From Gammaproteobacteria bacterium (GTDB lineage: Bacteria; Pseudomonadota; Gammaproteobacteria; Pseudomonadales; UBA7434): 12,412 bases of DNA. The position numbers and the translations under genes are program-made. The notes beneath the pieces were generated by a model. That model saw nothing but the letters and a program-made list of their open reading frames with translations, did no database searches and was not told the DNA's origin. The DNA lies in the NCBI GenBank assembly GCA_024280785.1, contig JAJRPK010000048.1, positions 1 through 12,412 on the forward strand, in the 5' to 3' direction. Shown piece after piece: positions 1-8,569 of the stretch; the first letter of the stretch is position 1; each line of letters opens with the position of its first letter.

Positions 1-1995
1 CAACGGCGGAAACAAATTTGGAAATGCCTTTAGACCGGGTACCTGCGCCAACTTTGCAAACGTCGATTGCAATATATCCAAAGGCGTAGCGTCACGGTCT
101 TTTGGATCAATAAATTCCTGACCGCCAAATGAACCATTAGGCGTCACAATTTGCCACATATAAGTCGCATCCGGCAAATTATTCATGACGTCAACGACAT
201 CGTGCATATGCTTACGGGTATAATCTAACGACGCTTCTGGGGGCGCTTCGGACACCACAAAAATAGTACTCTCATCTTCAATAGGTGCCAGCTCCTGCTG
301 TGAAAATAGCAAAAATGGAATCGCCAATAGAGAAAAGAACAAACCAAATACTAGCAATTGTGGAGTCCAACTCAAACTACGCGCCAGCATTTTTTCATAG
401 CGATGACGCAACCCGTCAAATCTAGCAGAAATCCAACTTGTTACTGCACCCTCTTCGCCACGGGACGGACTGGCATAAGCACTCATAATCGGCGATAAAG
501 TCAACGCAATGACTCCGGATATCAATACAGCAACGGCAAGAGTAAAGGCAAATTCTCGGATAAGAACTCCCGTTAAACCTGATAAAAATCCGATGGGTAA
601 ATAAACCGCTGTGAGTGTAATCGTCATACCGAGAATAGGAGTTAATAATTGGCGGGAGCTTGCTAACGCGGCTTCTCTTCGACTCATACCTTCGCGCATA
701 AATCGCGCTACGTTTTCTACCACGACAATCGCGTCGTCTACGACCAAGCCTACTGACAGCACTATCGCCAATACCGTTAGTAAATTAAAAGAAAAACCCA
801 TGGCCATCATTAGAGCCATCGCACCAAGTAGCGATATAGGGATAGTAATAAGCGGCACAAAAGCGCTACGTATCGAGCCCATAAATAACAACACTACGAT
901 TCCTACTAACATCACCGTTTCGGCAAGAGTAACAAATATCTCTTTTAGCGCATTACGCATATATAGGGTGCCATCGTAGCCAACTTCGACTTTCATTCCA
1001 TCGGGTAACGATTTATTGAGATTATCCAACACGCTATATAGCTCGTTACCAATTTCCAGCTCATTGGCCCCAGGCAAACCATAGACACCAAGATAAATCG
1101 TATCGCGCTGGCTGTAACGTGCAATCTTGTCGCCTTCGACCTCGCCTAGTTCGACACGGGCTATATCAGCTACGCGAATGATTGTATTGCCAACATGACT
1201 GATCACTAGCCGCTCAAAGTCTTCTTTACTTTTTAATGTAGCGCTCGCTTGTAAATCAATACGCTGCTGTCGATTTTCAATTCTGCCGATAGGTGCAATA
1301 ACATTATTACTCGCCAATGCCTGACGCACTTGCTGGGCGCTGATATTAAAATAATTAAGCCGCGCCGGATCGAGCCAAATTCTCATGGCTGGTGCGCGCC
1401 CACCATAAATGGGCACACGCTGTACCCCCGGTATCGACGAAATAACCGGCACAATATAACGCGACATATAATCAGTGACTTCAGCTAAGGAGCGACCACC
1501 TAAACGCGCATCCAAATAAAATATAGCGTTAGCGGAATCGGCACGCTCAACGTCAATTGACGGGTCTTCTGCACCCGGAGGTAATTCAAAGCTAATTTGG
1601 CTCAGTCTCACATTCAACTCTGCTAACGCTAACGTGCTGGGCTCATTGAGCTTTAACCAGACGGTAACTATACTTAAACCAGCCGTTGTCGATGAGTCTA
1701 TGTAATCAACCCCAGGGACCGTAGCGGCAGCTCGCTCAATCGGATCGGTAACAAACCCTTGCACCGTTTTTGCTGAAGCGCCAACATATGGCGTAGTAAT
1801 AACAAGCGCGGAGCTTTCAATTTCAGGGAACTCTAACACCGGCATATCTATTGCCGCTCGCAACCCCAACAACACCAGAACCAGAGAAATAACAATGGCT
1901 ATCAATGGCCGCTCGACAAATATGTCCAGCATGTTAGGTTTGCCGTCGGGGGGCGATTCTGTGGGGCGCAATGAAGAGCCAGATGAAGCATTCAT
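1..1995 (-). CDS. RND-family efflux permease (HAE1/AcrB type), C-terminus cut off by window edge
   Basis: Inner-membrane proton-driven pump subunit of a tripartite efflux system. I translated 665 codons from the ATG at 1995 with no stop; the family is usually about 1,030 residues, so roughly the last third lies outside the window. Visible parts: TM1 around residues 30-48 after the family's typical start (LDIFVERP), the porter-domain stretch with GVQRV/YGGR near 190-200, and TM4 with adjacent aspartates D420-D421 in GLVVDDAIVVVEN, matching the proton-relay Asp pair of AcrB. A TM2-TM3-like block lies at about 358-400. The start overlaps the upstream adaptor stop as ATGA, and AGGGG lies 8 nt upstream, so the two genes are probably translationally coupled. 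An N-terminal extension of about 21 residues, rich in Ser and Pro, precedes the usual start; Met22 is an alternative start. The substrate cannot be read from the sequence. Confidence 0.95.
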   Translation of the reverse strand, partial: MNASSGSSLRPTESPPDGKPNMLDIFVERPLIAIVISLVLVLLGLRAAIDMPVLEFPEIESSALVITTPYVGASAKTVQGFVTDPIERAAATVPGVDYIDSSTTAGLSIVTVWLKLNEPSTLALAELNVRLSQISFELPPGAEDPSIDVERADSANAIFYLDARLGGRSLAEVTDYMSRYIVPVISSIPGVQRVPIYGGRAPAMRIWLDPARLNYFNISAQQVRQALASNNVIAPIGRIENRQQRIDLQASATLKSKEDFERLVISHVGNTIIRVADIARVELGEVEGDKIARYSQRDTIYLGVYGLPGANELEIGNELYSVLDNLNKSLPDGMKVEVGYDGTLYMRNALKEIFVTLAETVMLVGIVVLLFMGSIRSAFVPLITIPISLLGAMALMMAMGFSFNLLTVLAIVLSVGLVVDDAIVVVENVARFMREGMSRREAALASSRQLLTPILGMTITLTAVYLPIGFLSGLTGVLIREFAFTLAVAVLISGVIALTLSPIMSAYASPSRGEEGAVTSWISARFDGLRHRYEKMLARSLSWTPQLLVFGLFFSLLAIPFLLFSQQELAPIEDESTIFVVSEAPPEASLDYTRKHMHDVVDVMNNLPDATYMWQIVTPNGSFGGQEFIDPKDRDATPLDILQSTFAKLAQVPGLKAFPNLFPPL

Positions 1996-3143
1996 TCCTT
2001 TAACCCCTGCTCTACATCACTGTCTCTTGCTCTCTCCACAATATTGACTAACAAGCCATCCTCAAGCTTGAATGCACCAATCGCCGCAACTTGCTCACCC
2101 GTTTGTAATCCAGAGCTGACAAACACTTCATCACCTTTTGCACCGCTTAGGACCACCCTTTTTCGAACAGCGCGATGCTTAGCATCAGCCCCGGGCTCTG
2201 CCTTTTCAAGTACATAAACAAAAGCACCAAAATTGCTGCGTCGAACTGCGCTAGTGGGTAGACGGAAAATTCCGTCGAGTACTCCAACCATAACTTCTAT
2301 ATTAATTACAGCGCCTGGACGTAGCCTTTGAGGTGCATCTACTATTAGTGCGCGGTAACCTCGACTTCTTGATACGGTATCGATTGTTGATTCTGTGCCG
2401 ACGATATGAGCGACTAATGCGCCATCAATTAGACCTCTACCCGTTATCGATAGCGCATCACCTAACGATAACGATGCTTTGTCTTGCGGCAATTCAAAAT
2501 CTACCCAATACTGACCAACACTACCGCTCAGATCAGTGATAACTGAATTCTCGGCTAGATACTGACCGACTTGCAGATTATGCATTCCAGTCTCAGCAGC
2601 AAAGGGAGCAATCAAGGTCTTTTTTTCAATGGCCGCAACTAGCGCTGCAACGTTGGCAAGCAACACCTCTGTGTTAGCCCGTGCGATGTCGACATCATTT
2701 TCGCTAATAAGCTTTTTTTTGTAGAGCCCCACTGAGCGTTGTAACTGTAATTGAGCAAGCTTGAGTTGGGCGCGAGTCGCCCGTAACTGCGCGCGCTCTT
2801 CACTGCTATCTAATTCCAGTAATACCTGCCCCTCGGCAACGGTATTACCGCCGGTAAAATTAATCGCGCTTATTTTTCCATCGACTTCATTGCGCAGCTC
2901 AACATACTGGGTAGCCCGTACTTCACCAATAGTTCGATAAGTTTGTTGCAACGTTGATGGTTGAACAACCACGGCCGTAACCGCCTCGGAGCGCTCCGGA
3001 AAAGAATTGGCGAACGCAATTGCCTTACTAATTTGTAAATACTTTAAACCACCCAGCACGGCTGTCACTAACAAGCACGCCAGAAGGAGCCATAACCATC
3101 GCTTCATACTACCCTTACCCTGCAAACTTTTATTTCCAGACAT
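1992..3143 (-). CDS. RND efflux periplasmic adaptor (membrane fusion protein, HlyD/MexA type)
   Basis: Bridges the inner-membrane RND pump and an outer-membrane channel. The 383-residue frame has a membrane anchor or uncleaved signal at about residues 13-36 (MKRWLWLLLACLLV). A split lipoyl-like domain follows (VDGKISAINF with GGNTVAEGQVLLELD near 88-112), then an alpha-hairpin of repeated Ala/Leu/Gln heptads (about 113-170), the second lipoyl half (TLIAPFAAETG) and a beta-barrel (QYWVDFELP to SITG). The length is normal for the family. Two starts are possible. Met1 at 3143 has little Shine-Dalgarno signal. Met13 at 3107 is preceded by AAGGG 4 nt upstream and starts exactly at the hydrophobic anchor, so a 371-residue product is quite possible. 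No lipobox is obvious. It is first of a two-gene unit with the permease and follows the PhyH gene by 153 bp on the same strand. Confidence 0.93.
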   Translation of the reverse strand: MSGNKSLQGKGSMKRWLWLLLACLLVTAVLGGLKYLQISKAIAFANSFPERSEAVTAVVVQPSTLQQTYRTIGEVRATQYVELRNEVDGKISAINFTGGNTVAEGQVLLELDSSEERAQLRATRAQLKLAQLQLQRSVGLYKKKLISENDVDIARANTEVLLANVAALVAAIEKKTLIAPFAAETGMHNLQVGQYLAENSVITDLSGSVGQYWVDFELPQDKASLSLGDALSITGRGLIDGALVAHIVGTESTIDTVSRSRGYRALIVDAPQRLRPGAVINIEVMVGVLDGIFRLPTSAVRRSNFGAFVYVLEKAEPGADAKHRAVRKRVVLSGAKGDEVFVSSGLQTGEQVAAIGAFKLEDGLLVNIVERARDSDVEQGLKE

Positions 3144-3282
3144 AACTACGCTACGCTTCCACCACCGACTTATCTAATCAACTATCTCATGGCCAATATG
3201 GGAACGCTGCCAATAAATATTTCTCATGGATTTAATGTACTTATACTAACAAATTTTTTATCGGCGGCATCAAATAATTGCT

Positions 3283-3307
3283 GGGGCTCTCCAACGTTAA
3301 GAGCCCC
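3283..3307 (-). terminator. Stem-loop across the stop codon of the PhyH gene
   Basis: A perfect 8-bp inverted repeat, GGGGCTCT (3283-3290) and AGAGCCCC (3300-3307), has a 9-nt loop that contains the PhyH TAA stop (3297-3299). Read on the minus strand it ends transcription-terminator style, but the bases after it (AGCAATTATTTG) form only a weak U tract. It may be an attenuating terminator or an mRNA-stabilising 3' hairpin separating the PhyH transcript from the efflux genes. Confidence 0.5.
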
Positions 3308-4160
3308 ATAAACCGGGGTAGTCTCGCCAGTAATACTGTAAGTCTTTATCATCCCAGCCCCGATAAATTTCTTCCCAATTTATCGTTTCGATACGCCAGC
3401 CGTGATGTGGCTCGATATTTGTCGAAAAAACCGGAGCCCCATAGTCGCAAAAGCGTGTATCAATACTAATTCTCACTCTTGATTTCGAGGTGTTTGGTTC
3501 TGCTTTGTGCACGCAGCATGAATGAAAAATAATAACATCGCCTTGACCAACATCAGAAACATGCCATTCCGTCTCTTGTGGAAATATCTCGCATTGAACA
3601 CCACCAACACCATTGGCTTCAATGACTTCTCTAACACCAGACTTATGTGATCTCGGCAATAACATTAATCGACCCATTCCTTGGGTTACATCATGCAGTG
3701 CCACCCACATCCCTGCCATCGTTGGACCAGCCTGGTGCGAATGCGCATCTTGATGTGGCGGGGTTTCATAACCTTTCATATTCGGTGTGGCGATTCGTCC
3801 CATTTTCATTGGATAAACAAAAACCTCTTCGCCCGCGACGATTTCCATCAATTGCATTGAACCCTGCTGATGAAAAAAATTATGAAAACTGTGCAAAGAT
3901 TGTATTTTCGGATAGACTTCATCCCAAATCGGGTCAGTTTCATAAAAAGGGTTGCCCACCAATATTGGGGTATGATTATCTTGGTCAAAAGCAACATAAG
4001 GCTCTACACATTCAAGTATGTCGCGTAATAACATGTCACACTTTTCGCCAGAAAATATTCCTTTAAAATACAGGTAGCCTTCTTGCTGAAAACGTTCGTA
4101 CAGTCGACTCTGGATTTCATCACTTCTGGATACAATAAGCGGGAGACTATTTGACATCAT
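3297..4160 (-). CDS. Phytanoyl-CoA dioxygenase (PhyH) family Fe(II)/2-oxoglutarate oxygenase
   Basis: Predicted non-heme iron, 2-oxoglutarate-dependent hydroxylase of 287 residues, a usual length for bacterial PhyH proteins. The iron-binding facial triad is visible: H136 and D138 in the HxD motif (PPHQDAHSH), and the distal histidine, most likely H218, in GDVIIFHSCCVHKAEPN. An arginine in SRVRISIDTRF (probably R230) would bind the 2-oxoglutarate carboxylate. A family-typical block, GRLMLLPRSHKSG, lies at 163-175. The start is ATG ATG at 4160/4157; no strong Shine-Dalgarno is seen before either, so the first residue is uncertain. No signal peptide is present, so the protein is cytoplasmic. PhyH members act on lipids, ectoine, halogenation substrates and phosphonates, and the substrate cannot be inferred here. 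It is divergent from fumC and upstream of, but probably not co-transcribed with, the efflux genes. Confidence 0.92.
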   Translation of the reverse strand: MMSNSLPLIVSRSDEIQSRLYERFQQEGYLYFKGIFSGEKCDMLLRDILECVEPYVAFDQDNHTPILVGNPFYETDPIWDEVYPKIQSLHSFHNFFHQQGSMQLMEIVAGEEVFVYPMKMGRIATPNMKGYETPPHQDAHSHQAGPTMAGMWVALHDVTQGMGRLMLLPRSHKSGVREVIEANGVGGVQCEIFPQETEWHVSDVGQGDVIIFHSCCVHKAEPNTSKSRVRISIDTRFCDYGAPVFSTNIEPHHGWRIETINWEEIYRGWDDKDLQYYWRDYPGLWGS

Positions 4161-4382
4161 AAACTAATCACGTTTGTTTCATTGTCGCAAATATTTAGAT
4201 ACAAAATATTTTGGCCGAAAAAGGAGAAGTAATATTAGCTAATTTTTAAAAATTGATAAAGTTACGGCCAGCACAGGCAAACTGATTACAGTTATTATAC
4301 TCTCGAATACGAACTATTAATTTCACATTAAAGGCAAATGTATTACAGTCGAGCTATAAACCAATAATTCGAGCAAACACCA
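4161..4382. promoter_or_regulatory. Divergent intergenic region between PhyH gene and fumC
   Basis: This very AT-rich 222-bp region must contain both promoters. It holds two perfect short palindromes, CAAAATATTTTG (4202-4213) and AATTTTTAAAAATT (4241-4254). The first lies 42 bp ahead of the PhyH start and could be an operator. A -10-like TATTATACT lies near 4293-4301 for fumC, but no convincing -35 accompanies it. AT palindromes of this size arise easily by chance in such composition. Confidence 0.4.
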
Positions 4383-5768
4383 ATGGCAAAATTCAGAATA
4401 GAAACTGACAGTATGGGGGAGCTTAATGTGCCTGCCGACGCTCTATATGCCGCCCAAACACAACGAGCTATCGAGAATTTTAAAATTAGCGGCCAAGGCA
4501 TGCCCGAAGCCTTTATTCGGGCACTTCTTGAGGCCAAGTACGCTGCCGCTATCGCTAATAGCGAACTCGATCAAATTCCAAAAAATATGGCAAAAGCCAT
4601 TTGTCTAGCTGTGGACAAGCTGCTTCAAGATCAAGATCTGATGCGCCATTTTCCGGTCGATATTTTTCAAACCGGCTCTGGCACCAGCACTAACATGAAT
4701 GCCAATGAGGTTTTAGCCACCATGGCAACAACCCTATATGGCGATACCGTTAGTGCAAACGACCATATAAATTGCGGCCAAAGCAGTAACGATATTATTC
4801 CATCCTCTATTCATATCGGGGCAGCTATGGCAATATCCAAACAGCTGCTCCCAGCCCTAAAACATTTAGCGTTAACGATTAGAGACAAAGCCCTATCAGT
4901 AGACCACTATGTTAAAACCGGTCGAACCCACCTTATGGACGCAATGCCAATACGCATGAGTCAAGGTCTCGACAGCTGGGCTAGTCAAATCGAACAAAAT
5001 ATTAGCAGGGTTCAACAACTACAACCCAGTATTCAAGCGTTAGCACAGGGGGGAACAGCGGTAGGCACAGGCATCAATGCTCACCCTCAATTTTCCACAA
5101 AGTTTTGTCAAGCTCTTAACGAACGCACTGGGCTGGAATTTAAACCTGCCGATAATATTTTCAGCCTCATAGGAACCCAAGATACTGCAGTGGCACTATC
5201 TGGCCAACTAAAAACTACCGCCGTATCAATACTAAAAATTTCCAACGATCTGCGCTGGATGAATTCGGGGCCGTTAGCGGGCCTGGGAGAAATTTCACTG
5301 GAAGCACTACAGCCAGGTTCATCGATAATGCCCGGCAAAGTCAATCCGGTCATACCCGAAGCGGCCGCCATGGTAGCGGCTCAGGTGATTGGCAACGATG
5401 CCACAATTACCATTGCTGGGCAATCCGGTAATTTTGAGCTAAACGTAATGTTACCCCTGATTGCCGAAAACTTATTGCGCAGCATTCATTTACTCGCCAA
5501 TGTGTGCCCCTTGCTAGCCGATAAAGCGATTGCCACGTTTCAAGTCAACGAATCTCGACTGCAAGAAAGCTTATCACGCAACCCCATTCTAATCACTGCG
5601 CTCAATCCCATTATCGGCTACGCAAAAGCCGCTAAAATTGCAAAACAAGCTTACGCCGAGGGCCGCCCCATCATTGACGTAGCGGCAGAAAATACCGACA
5701 TAAGCAGAGAAGAGCTCGTACGCTTACTTGACCCAGCTAAGCTAACAAAAGGAGGTTGTCGGGGCTAG
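4383..5768 (+). CDS. fumC: Class II fumarate hydratase (fumarase C)
   Basis: Catalyses reversible hydration of fumarate to L-malate in the citric acid cycle; class II enzymes are iron-free homotetramers. At 461 residues it has the family length. Landmarks are GSGTSTNMNANEV near residue 98, GQSSND near 137, the catalytic-base region TGRTH with H183 (equivalent to E. coli H188), and the superfamily signature GSSIMPGKVN at 312-321 with the catalytic serine at S313. The C-terminal third (SGNFELNV, ITALNPIIGY, AAKIAKQAY) is fumarase-like rather than aspartase-like. After the signature the protein reads NPVIPEA, as in aspartases and some fumarase subgroups, instead of the NPTQCEA of E. coli FumC, so a minor doubt about substrate remains. 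The Shine-Dalgarno before the ATG is weak. It is monocistronic as far as visible, convergent with the P450 gene (90 bp apart). Confidence 0.93.
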   Translation: MAKFRIETDSMGELNVPADALYAAQTQRAIENFKISGQGMPEAFIRALLEAKYAAAIANSELDQIPKNMAKAICLAVDKLLQDQDLMRHFPVDIFQTGSGTSTNMNANEVLATMATTLYGDTVSANDHINCGQSSNDIIPSSIHIGAAMAISKQLLPALKHLALTIRDKALSVDHYVKTGRTHLMDAMPIRMSQGLDSWASQIEQNISRVQQLQPSIQALAQGGTAVGTGINAHPQFSTKFCQALNERTGLEFKPADNIFSLIGTQDTAVALSGQLKTTAVSILKISNDLRWMNSGPLAGLGEISLEALQPGSSIMPGKVNPVIPEAAAMVAAQVIGNDATITIAGQSGNFELNVMLPLIAENLLRSIHLLANVCPLLADKAIATFQVNESRLQESLSRNPILITALNPIIGYAKAAKIAKQAYAEGRPIIDVAAENTDISREELVRLLDPAKLTKGGCRG

Positions 5769-5858
5769 CCCTGTATTCGCCATAGACAGAGAAACCACCG
5801 TTATCAAACGCAGAAAAGAACGTGTACTTGTTGTAATCAGCAGCAACAACTAGTTGCG

Positions 5859-7229
5859 TTAGATCCGCGTCAGATGAACGTACGTTGGAACCTCTGGCCG
5901 CGCCACCCCACCCATTTGTTTATTAGAAGGCGCAGGAGTCCCTTCAAAAGCAGCTCGAATATCAAATTTATCAAGCAACTTTACAATCACTATCTTACAC
6001 ATATGATGGGAAAACCGTTGCGCGGGGCAAGCATGCTTACCGTGACCAAAAGTACTAATCGTTTCTTTTCCCGCAATCGTGACAGACTCTGACAAACGAT
6101 TTTTATTGTAATTATCGGGATTAAACGCCTGTAGTCCAGGCTCTTGCGTATTGGTTACCGAAGACATCGTGGCAATGTAAACATCCTCTTTTACATGATA
6201 GATTTGATTGCCGTCATCAAAGTCAATCGGACTCATTACTTTACGCAGTGTAAGTGAACGCTGGGCAATTCTTACCGACTCCATCAATACTTGCTCTAAG
6301 TAATCCATAGAATTTAAAGCCTCTATTGACGACAAGAAATTAGGCCCGAATTCCTTTTTTACCTGAGCAATCTCATTACGTACCTTTTCTAGCACCAGTG
6401 AATGTTCTGCTAAACGCACAACAGCCCATGCTATTGCCGCATATAGATTGGAGAGAAAACCCTGGTTAGCATTTATCGTGTTATTAAGGACTTTTCTATC
6501 CAAGTTTTCCTGACCCGCAAAGTGCTCGCGAAAAAAATCGGCACTTGCATATTTTTTATTGGGGTTGGTGTCGTGCTGTAAAAATATTTTTGGCAGCAAT
6601 TCATAAAGACCTTTTGCCGCTTGCTTCTCTTTAGACTTTCCCGATCGAATAGTCTCTAACGTAGCGGATGGATCGACAAATGATTTCTCTTGATCGAGCA
6701 CATCAAAATAAGCCTTCAGCTCCTGCCAGTTAGGTTCCATTGCCGCTTCTTCCGATATCCATAACCCATAACCGACGCGTTGCTCCAAAGTTCTAATCGT
6801 ATCAAACATCTCTAATTTGCCACCCTCCCCCCAACGTTCGAGTTCCATATCGACAACCGTAGCCATCGTCTCAACGTACTGTGGCATTTTTTTATGCATT
6901 AGCAGCCTATAAAAAAGCATGGCGTCGGTATCGATTAACGTTTCGATGGGTGTTTTAAACCCGATCATATCGAAAGTAGCCATAAGAAAGCTGGCCTCGT
7001 CTTCTTCAAACTTGTACAGGCTTTCCAAACCTTTAGGTGAAAAGGTCATCAATAAATTAAACCCGAAAATACTAACGAAAAAAGTATCTCCATACTTTTC
7101 TCTTAACTCGATAAAATAATTGGTTGGGCTCTCTAAAAATCGCAGCCCCGCGCCAACATGAGGTAGCTCCTCACTATGAACGGGAGGGAGAGGAGAAATC
7201 AATAATGGAAGTATACGAGCAGTACTCAT
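5859..7229 (-). CDS. Cytochrome P450, CYP7/CYP8 (prostacyclin-synthase)-like, atypical I-helix
   Basis: Soluble 456-residue P450 with no N-terminal membrane anchor. The K-helix ExxR is E317-S-V-R320. The heme loop FGHGKHACPA (394-403) supplies the thiolate C401, although the usual CxG glycine is Ala403. The I-helix segment (about 250-270) reads INANQGFLSN, so the positions that normally form the (A/G)Gx(D/E)T oxygen-activation motif are occupied by G257 and F258. This resembles the Q-G-N motif of prostacyclin synthase and the CYP7 pattern from memory, which points to peroxide rearrangement or dehydration rather than ordinary monooxygenation (inference). The ATG at 7229 has AGGTG 7 nt upstream. 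It follows the sulfotransferase gene by 39 bp on the same strand, so the two are probably co-transcribed. No ferredoxin or reductase gene is nearby, consistent with no need for redox partners but not proof of it. Confidence 0.92.
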   Translation of the reverse strand: MSTARILPLLISPLPPVHSEELPHVGAGLRFLESPTNYFIELREKYGDTFFVSIFGFNLLMTFSPKGLESLYKFEEDEASFLMATFDMIGFKTPIETLIDTDAMLFYRLLMHKKMPQYVETMATVVDMELERWGEGGKLEMFDTIRTLEQRVGYGLWISEEAAMEPNWQELKAYFDVLDQEKSFVDPSATLETIRSGKSKEKQAAKGLYELLPKIFLQHDTNPNKKYASADFFREHFAGQENLDRKVLNNTINANQGFLSNLYAAIAWAVVRLAEHSLVLEKVRNEIAQVKKEFGPNFLSSIEALNSMDYLEQVLMESVRIAQRSLTLRKVMSPIDFDDGNQIYHVKEDVYIATMSSVTNTQEPGLQAFNPDNYNKNRLSESVTIAGKETISTFGHGKHACPAQRFSHHMCKIVIVKLLDKFDIRAAFEGTPAPSNKQMGGVARPEVPTYVHLTRI

Positions 7230-7268
7230 GCAAAAACACCTGAAGTAACAAGAACCAATAAATTACCG

Positions 7269-8414
7269 CTACACCTCAACTTGATAAGTATCGATATACT
7301 CAGAAAATCGATCCAACACTTCGCGGTCCGTTAAACCAAAATCAACCAAACGATAGTCATGTTTACCATGCCGTCCTTTCGGGTGATCAGCCATATATTT
7401 ATCCATTGCCTGCCATGTAACATCAGACATAGGCAGTTCAAAGCGGTCGTAGATACGCTTTATCGTAGCCAGTGAATCACCGACAAAATCGTTATATTGA
7501 ATATCGAGGATACGATCGTTGCCAATTATTTTTCTAGCTTCGATACTCATCGTCACCTGATCAGCAAGATAATTAAACACTCGCCTTCCGAGATCTGCTT
7601 TGTCTATATTTTCTTGATCTGGCATCAGCGTATGCATCATGCTGCAATAAGAACCCACAACGGCAACAGGGTTTCGATGAGTAATCAATATCGAAGAGTC
7701 AGGGTACTCCTTTAGCAATATATCTAAGGACCACAAATGATACGGCGCTTTCAGTAAAAATCTCTCGCCCGGTCGTTGCCATTGGAGCATGCGCAATAAA
7801 TTGTGGTGATATTGATAAATCGGACGCCGATCTACTTGACGAAAATAGGTTGCGTAAGGCTCCATAAAGCCTTCAACACCATATTGCACATCTTCAAATG
7901 TATGATTAGTTAAATGGATACATTCTTCCGGGCCATCCACTGAACCTTCATGAATTTTTAACATTTCCGGGTCTTTCTTTAACTCATCAAAATACATTTT
8001 CATTTCTAAATAACGCGGGTCATTCTGCTCTGTGGGTAGCCCCTCAAGAGGACAGGGATTCAAACCCTCCCACATTTTTACCGGACGAGCATTACTGTCA
8101 AGCGCCAGTAAATTAACCAACGCCGATGTACCTGTACGCGGCATACCCGTGAGAATCATCGGGGCTTTAATTTCAACATCAAGTATCTCAGGGTATCGCT
8201 TCCATCCATCTTCTATACGAAGCCTGGCCACCAGTAATTTCAGGATGCGATCATAAGAAGCTCGACGACCCGCCTCGGTGAGATCGTTACTGTCATAGGT
8301 CTTGAGAATGCTTTCAAGGCCTGGCCTAAACTCGTGGCGACCAAAGTCATCCAATGCAGCCAGTTTACGAGCCGTTGTTAACAGGGCCTCTGAATCAAAA
8401 TTTACAGTACTCAA
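7269..8414 (-). CDS. PAPS-dependent sulfotransferase family protein
   Basis: Predicted to transfer sulfate from PAPS to a hydroxyl or amine of a small molecule. The 5'-phosphosulfate loop is clear at 89-97 (TGMPRTGTS). The 3'-phosphate-binding segment is THRNPVAVVGSYCSM (about 245-259), with R247 and S255 in the expected places. LLKAPYHLWSLD near 220-231 is typical of the bacterial Sulfotransfer_3-like group of about 380 residues, so this protein (381) is full length. The start is TTG at 8414: no ATG or GTG lies between it and the upstream in-frame stop at 8448-8450, and a GGAG (8422-8425) sits 7 nt upstream. The opening residues (DSEALLTTARKLAALDDFG) fit the family's usual N-terminus. It is first of a two-gene unit with the P450, divergent from the DUF1214 gene. 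Acceptor unknown; hydroxylated lipids or sterols are candidates from context only. Confidence 0.92.
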   Translation of the reverse strand: MSTVNFDSEALLTTARKLAALDDFGRHEFRPGLESILKTYDSNDLTEAGRRASYDRILKLLVARLRIEDGWKRYPEILDVEIKAPMILTGMPRTGTSALVNLLALDSNARPVKMWEGLNPCPLEGLPTEQNDPRYLEMKMYFDELKKDPEMLKIHEGSVDGPEECIHLTNHTFEDVQYGVEGFMEPYATYFRQVDRRPIYQYHHNLLRMLQWQRPGERFLLKAPYHLWSLDILLKEYPDSSILITHRNPVAVVGSYCSMMHTLMPDQENIDKADLGRRVFNYLADQVTMSIEARKIIGNDRILDIQYNDFVGDSLATIKRIYDRFELPMSDVTWQAMDKYMADHPKGRHGKHDYRLVDFGLTDREVLDRFSEYIDTYQVEV

Positions 8415-8421
8415 TGTGCGA

Positions 8422-8425
8422 CTCC
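8422..8425 (-). promoter_or_regulatory. Ribosome binding site that sets the TTG start of the sulfotransferase
   Basis: GGAG on the minus strand lies 7 nt before TTG at 8414. Because no other start codon exists between the upstream stop and the conserved N-terminal residues, this site supports initiation at TTG, which usually lowers translation. Confidence 0.65.
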
Positions 8426-8540
8426 AACAAGGATTTGGGTATTTTGTTCAAATTCTGCCAGTCATAATACCAGTATAAAAAGAAGGGGGGCACGCCTTTA
8501 CAAGAATCTTTAACAGCTTGTCATTTTGAGGTTATAGACT

Positions 8541-8569
8541 TTGACCAAACTAGTGATTATGCTTTTTAT
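8541..8569 (+). promoter_or_regulatory. Candidate sigma-70 promoter for the DUF1214 gene
   Basis: TTGACC (8541-8546, 5 of 6 consensus bases) and TTTTAT (8564-8569, 4 of 6) are separated by 17 bp. Transcription would start near 8576, giving a leader of about 115 nt. This is a match by eye only. Confidence 0.4.

Noticed and set aside
611..979. 122-residue plus-strand frame inside the permease gene
   Set aside because: Antisense to clear RND TM and Asp-pair coding; composition is low complexity (Ser/Thr/Asn), typical of a shadow frame.
3647..4066. 139-residue plus-strand frame opposite the PhyH gene
   Set aside because: The minus-strand frame carries all PhyH metal-binding motifs; this frame has no recognisable domain or ribosome site.
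4161..4382. Fur or SoxR-type site upstream of fumC, as seen for fumC in some gammaproteobacteria
   Set aside because: No Fur-box-like or SoxR-like palindrome was found; only generic AT palindromes are present.
5828..5849. TTGTTG / CAACAA inverted repeat between fumC and the P450 gene as a bidirectional terminator
   Set aside because: Only a 6-bp AT-rich stem with a 10-nt loop and no T-run on either side.
5741..5875. Minus-strand frame past the P450 stop reading AFDNGGFSVYGEYRAS
   Set aside because: Looks protein-like but is short, lacks a start, overlaps the ends of both fumC and the P450 gene, and matches no family I know.
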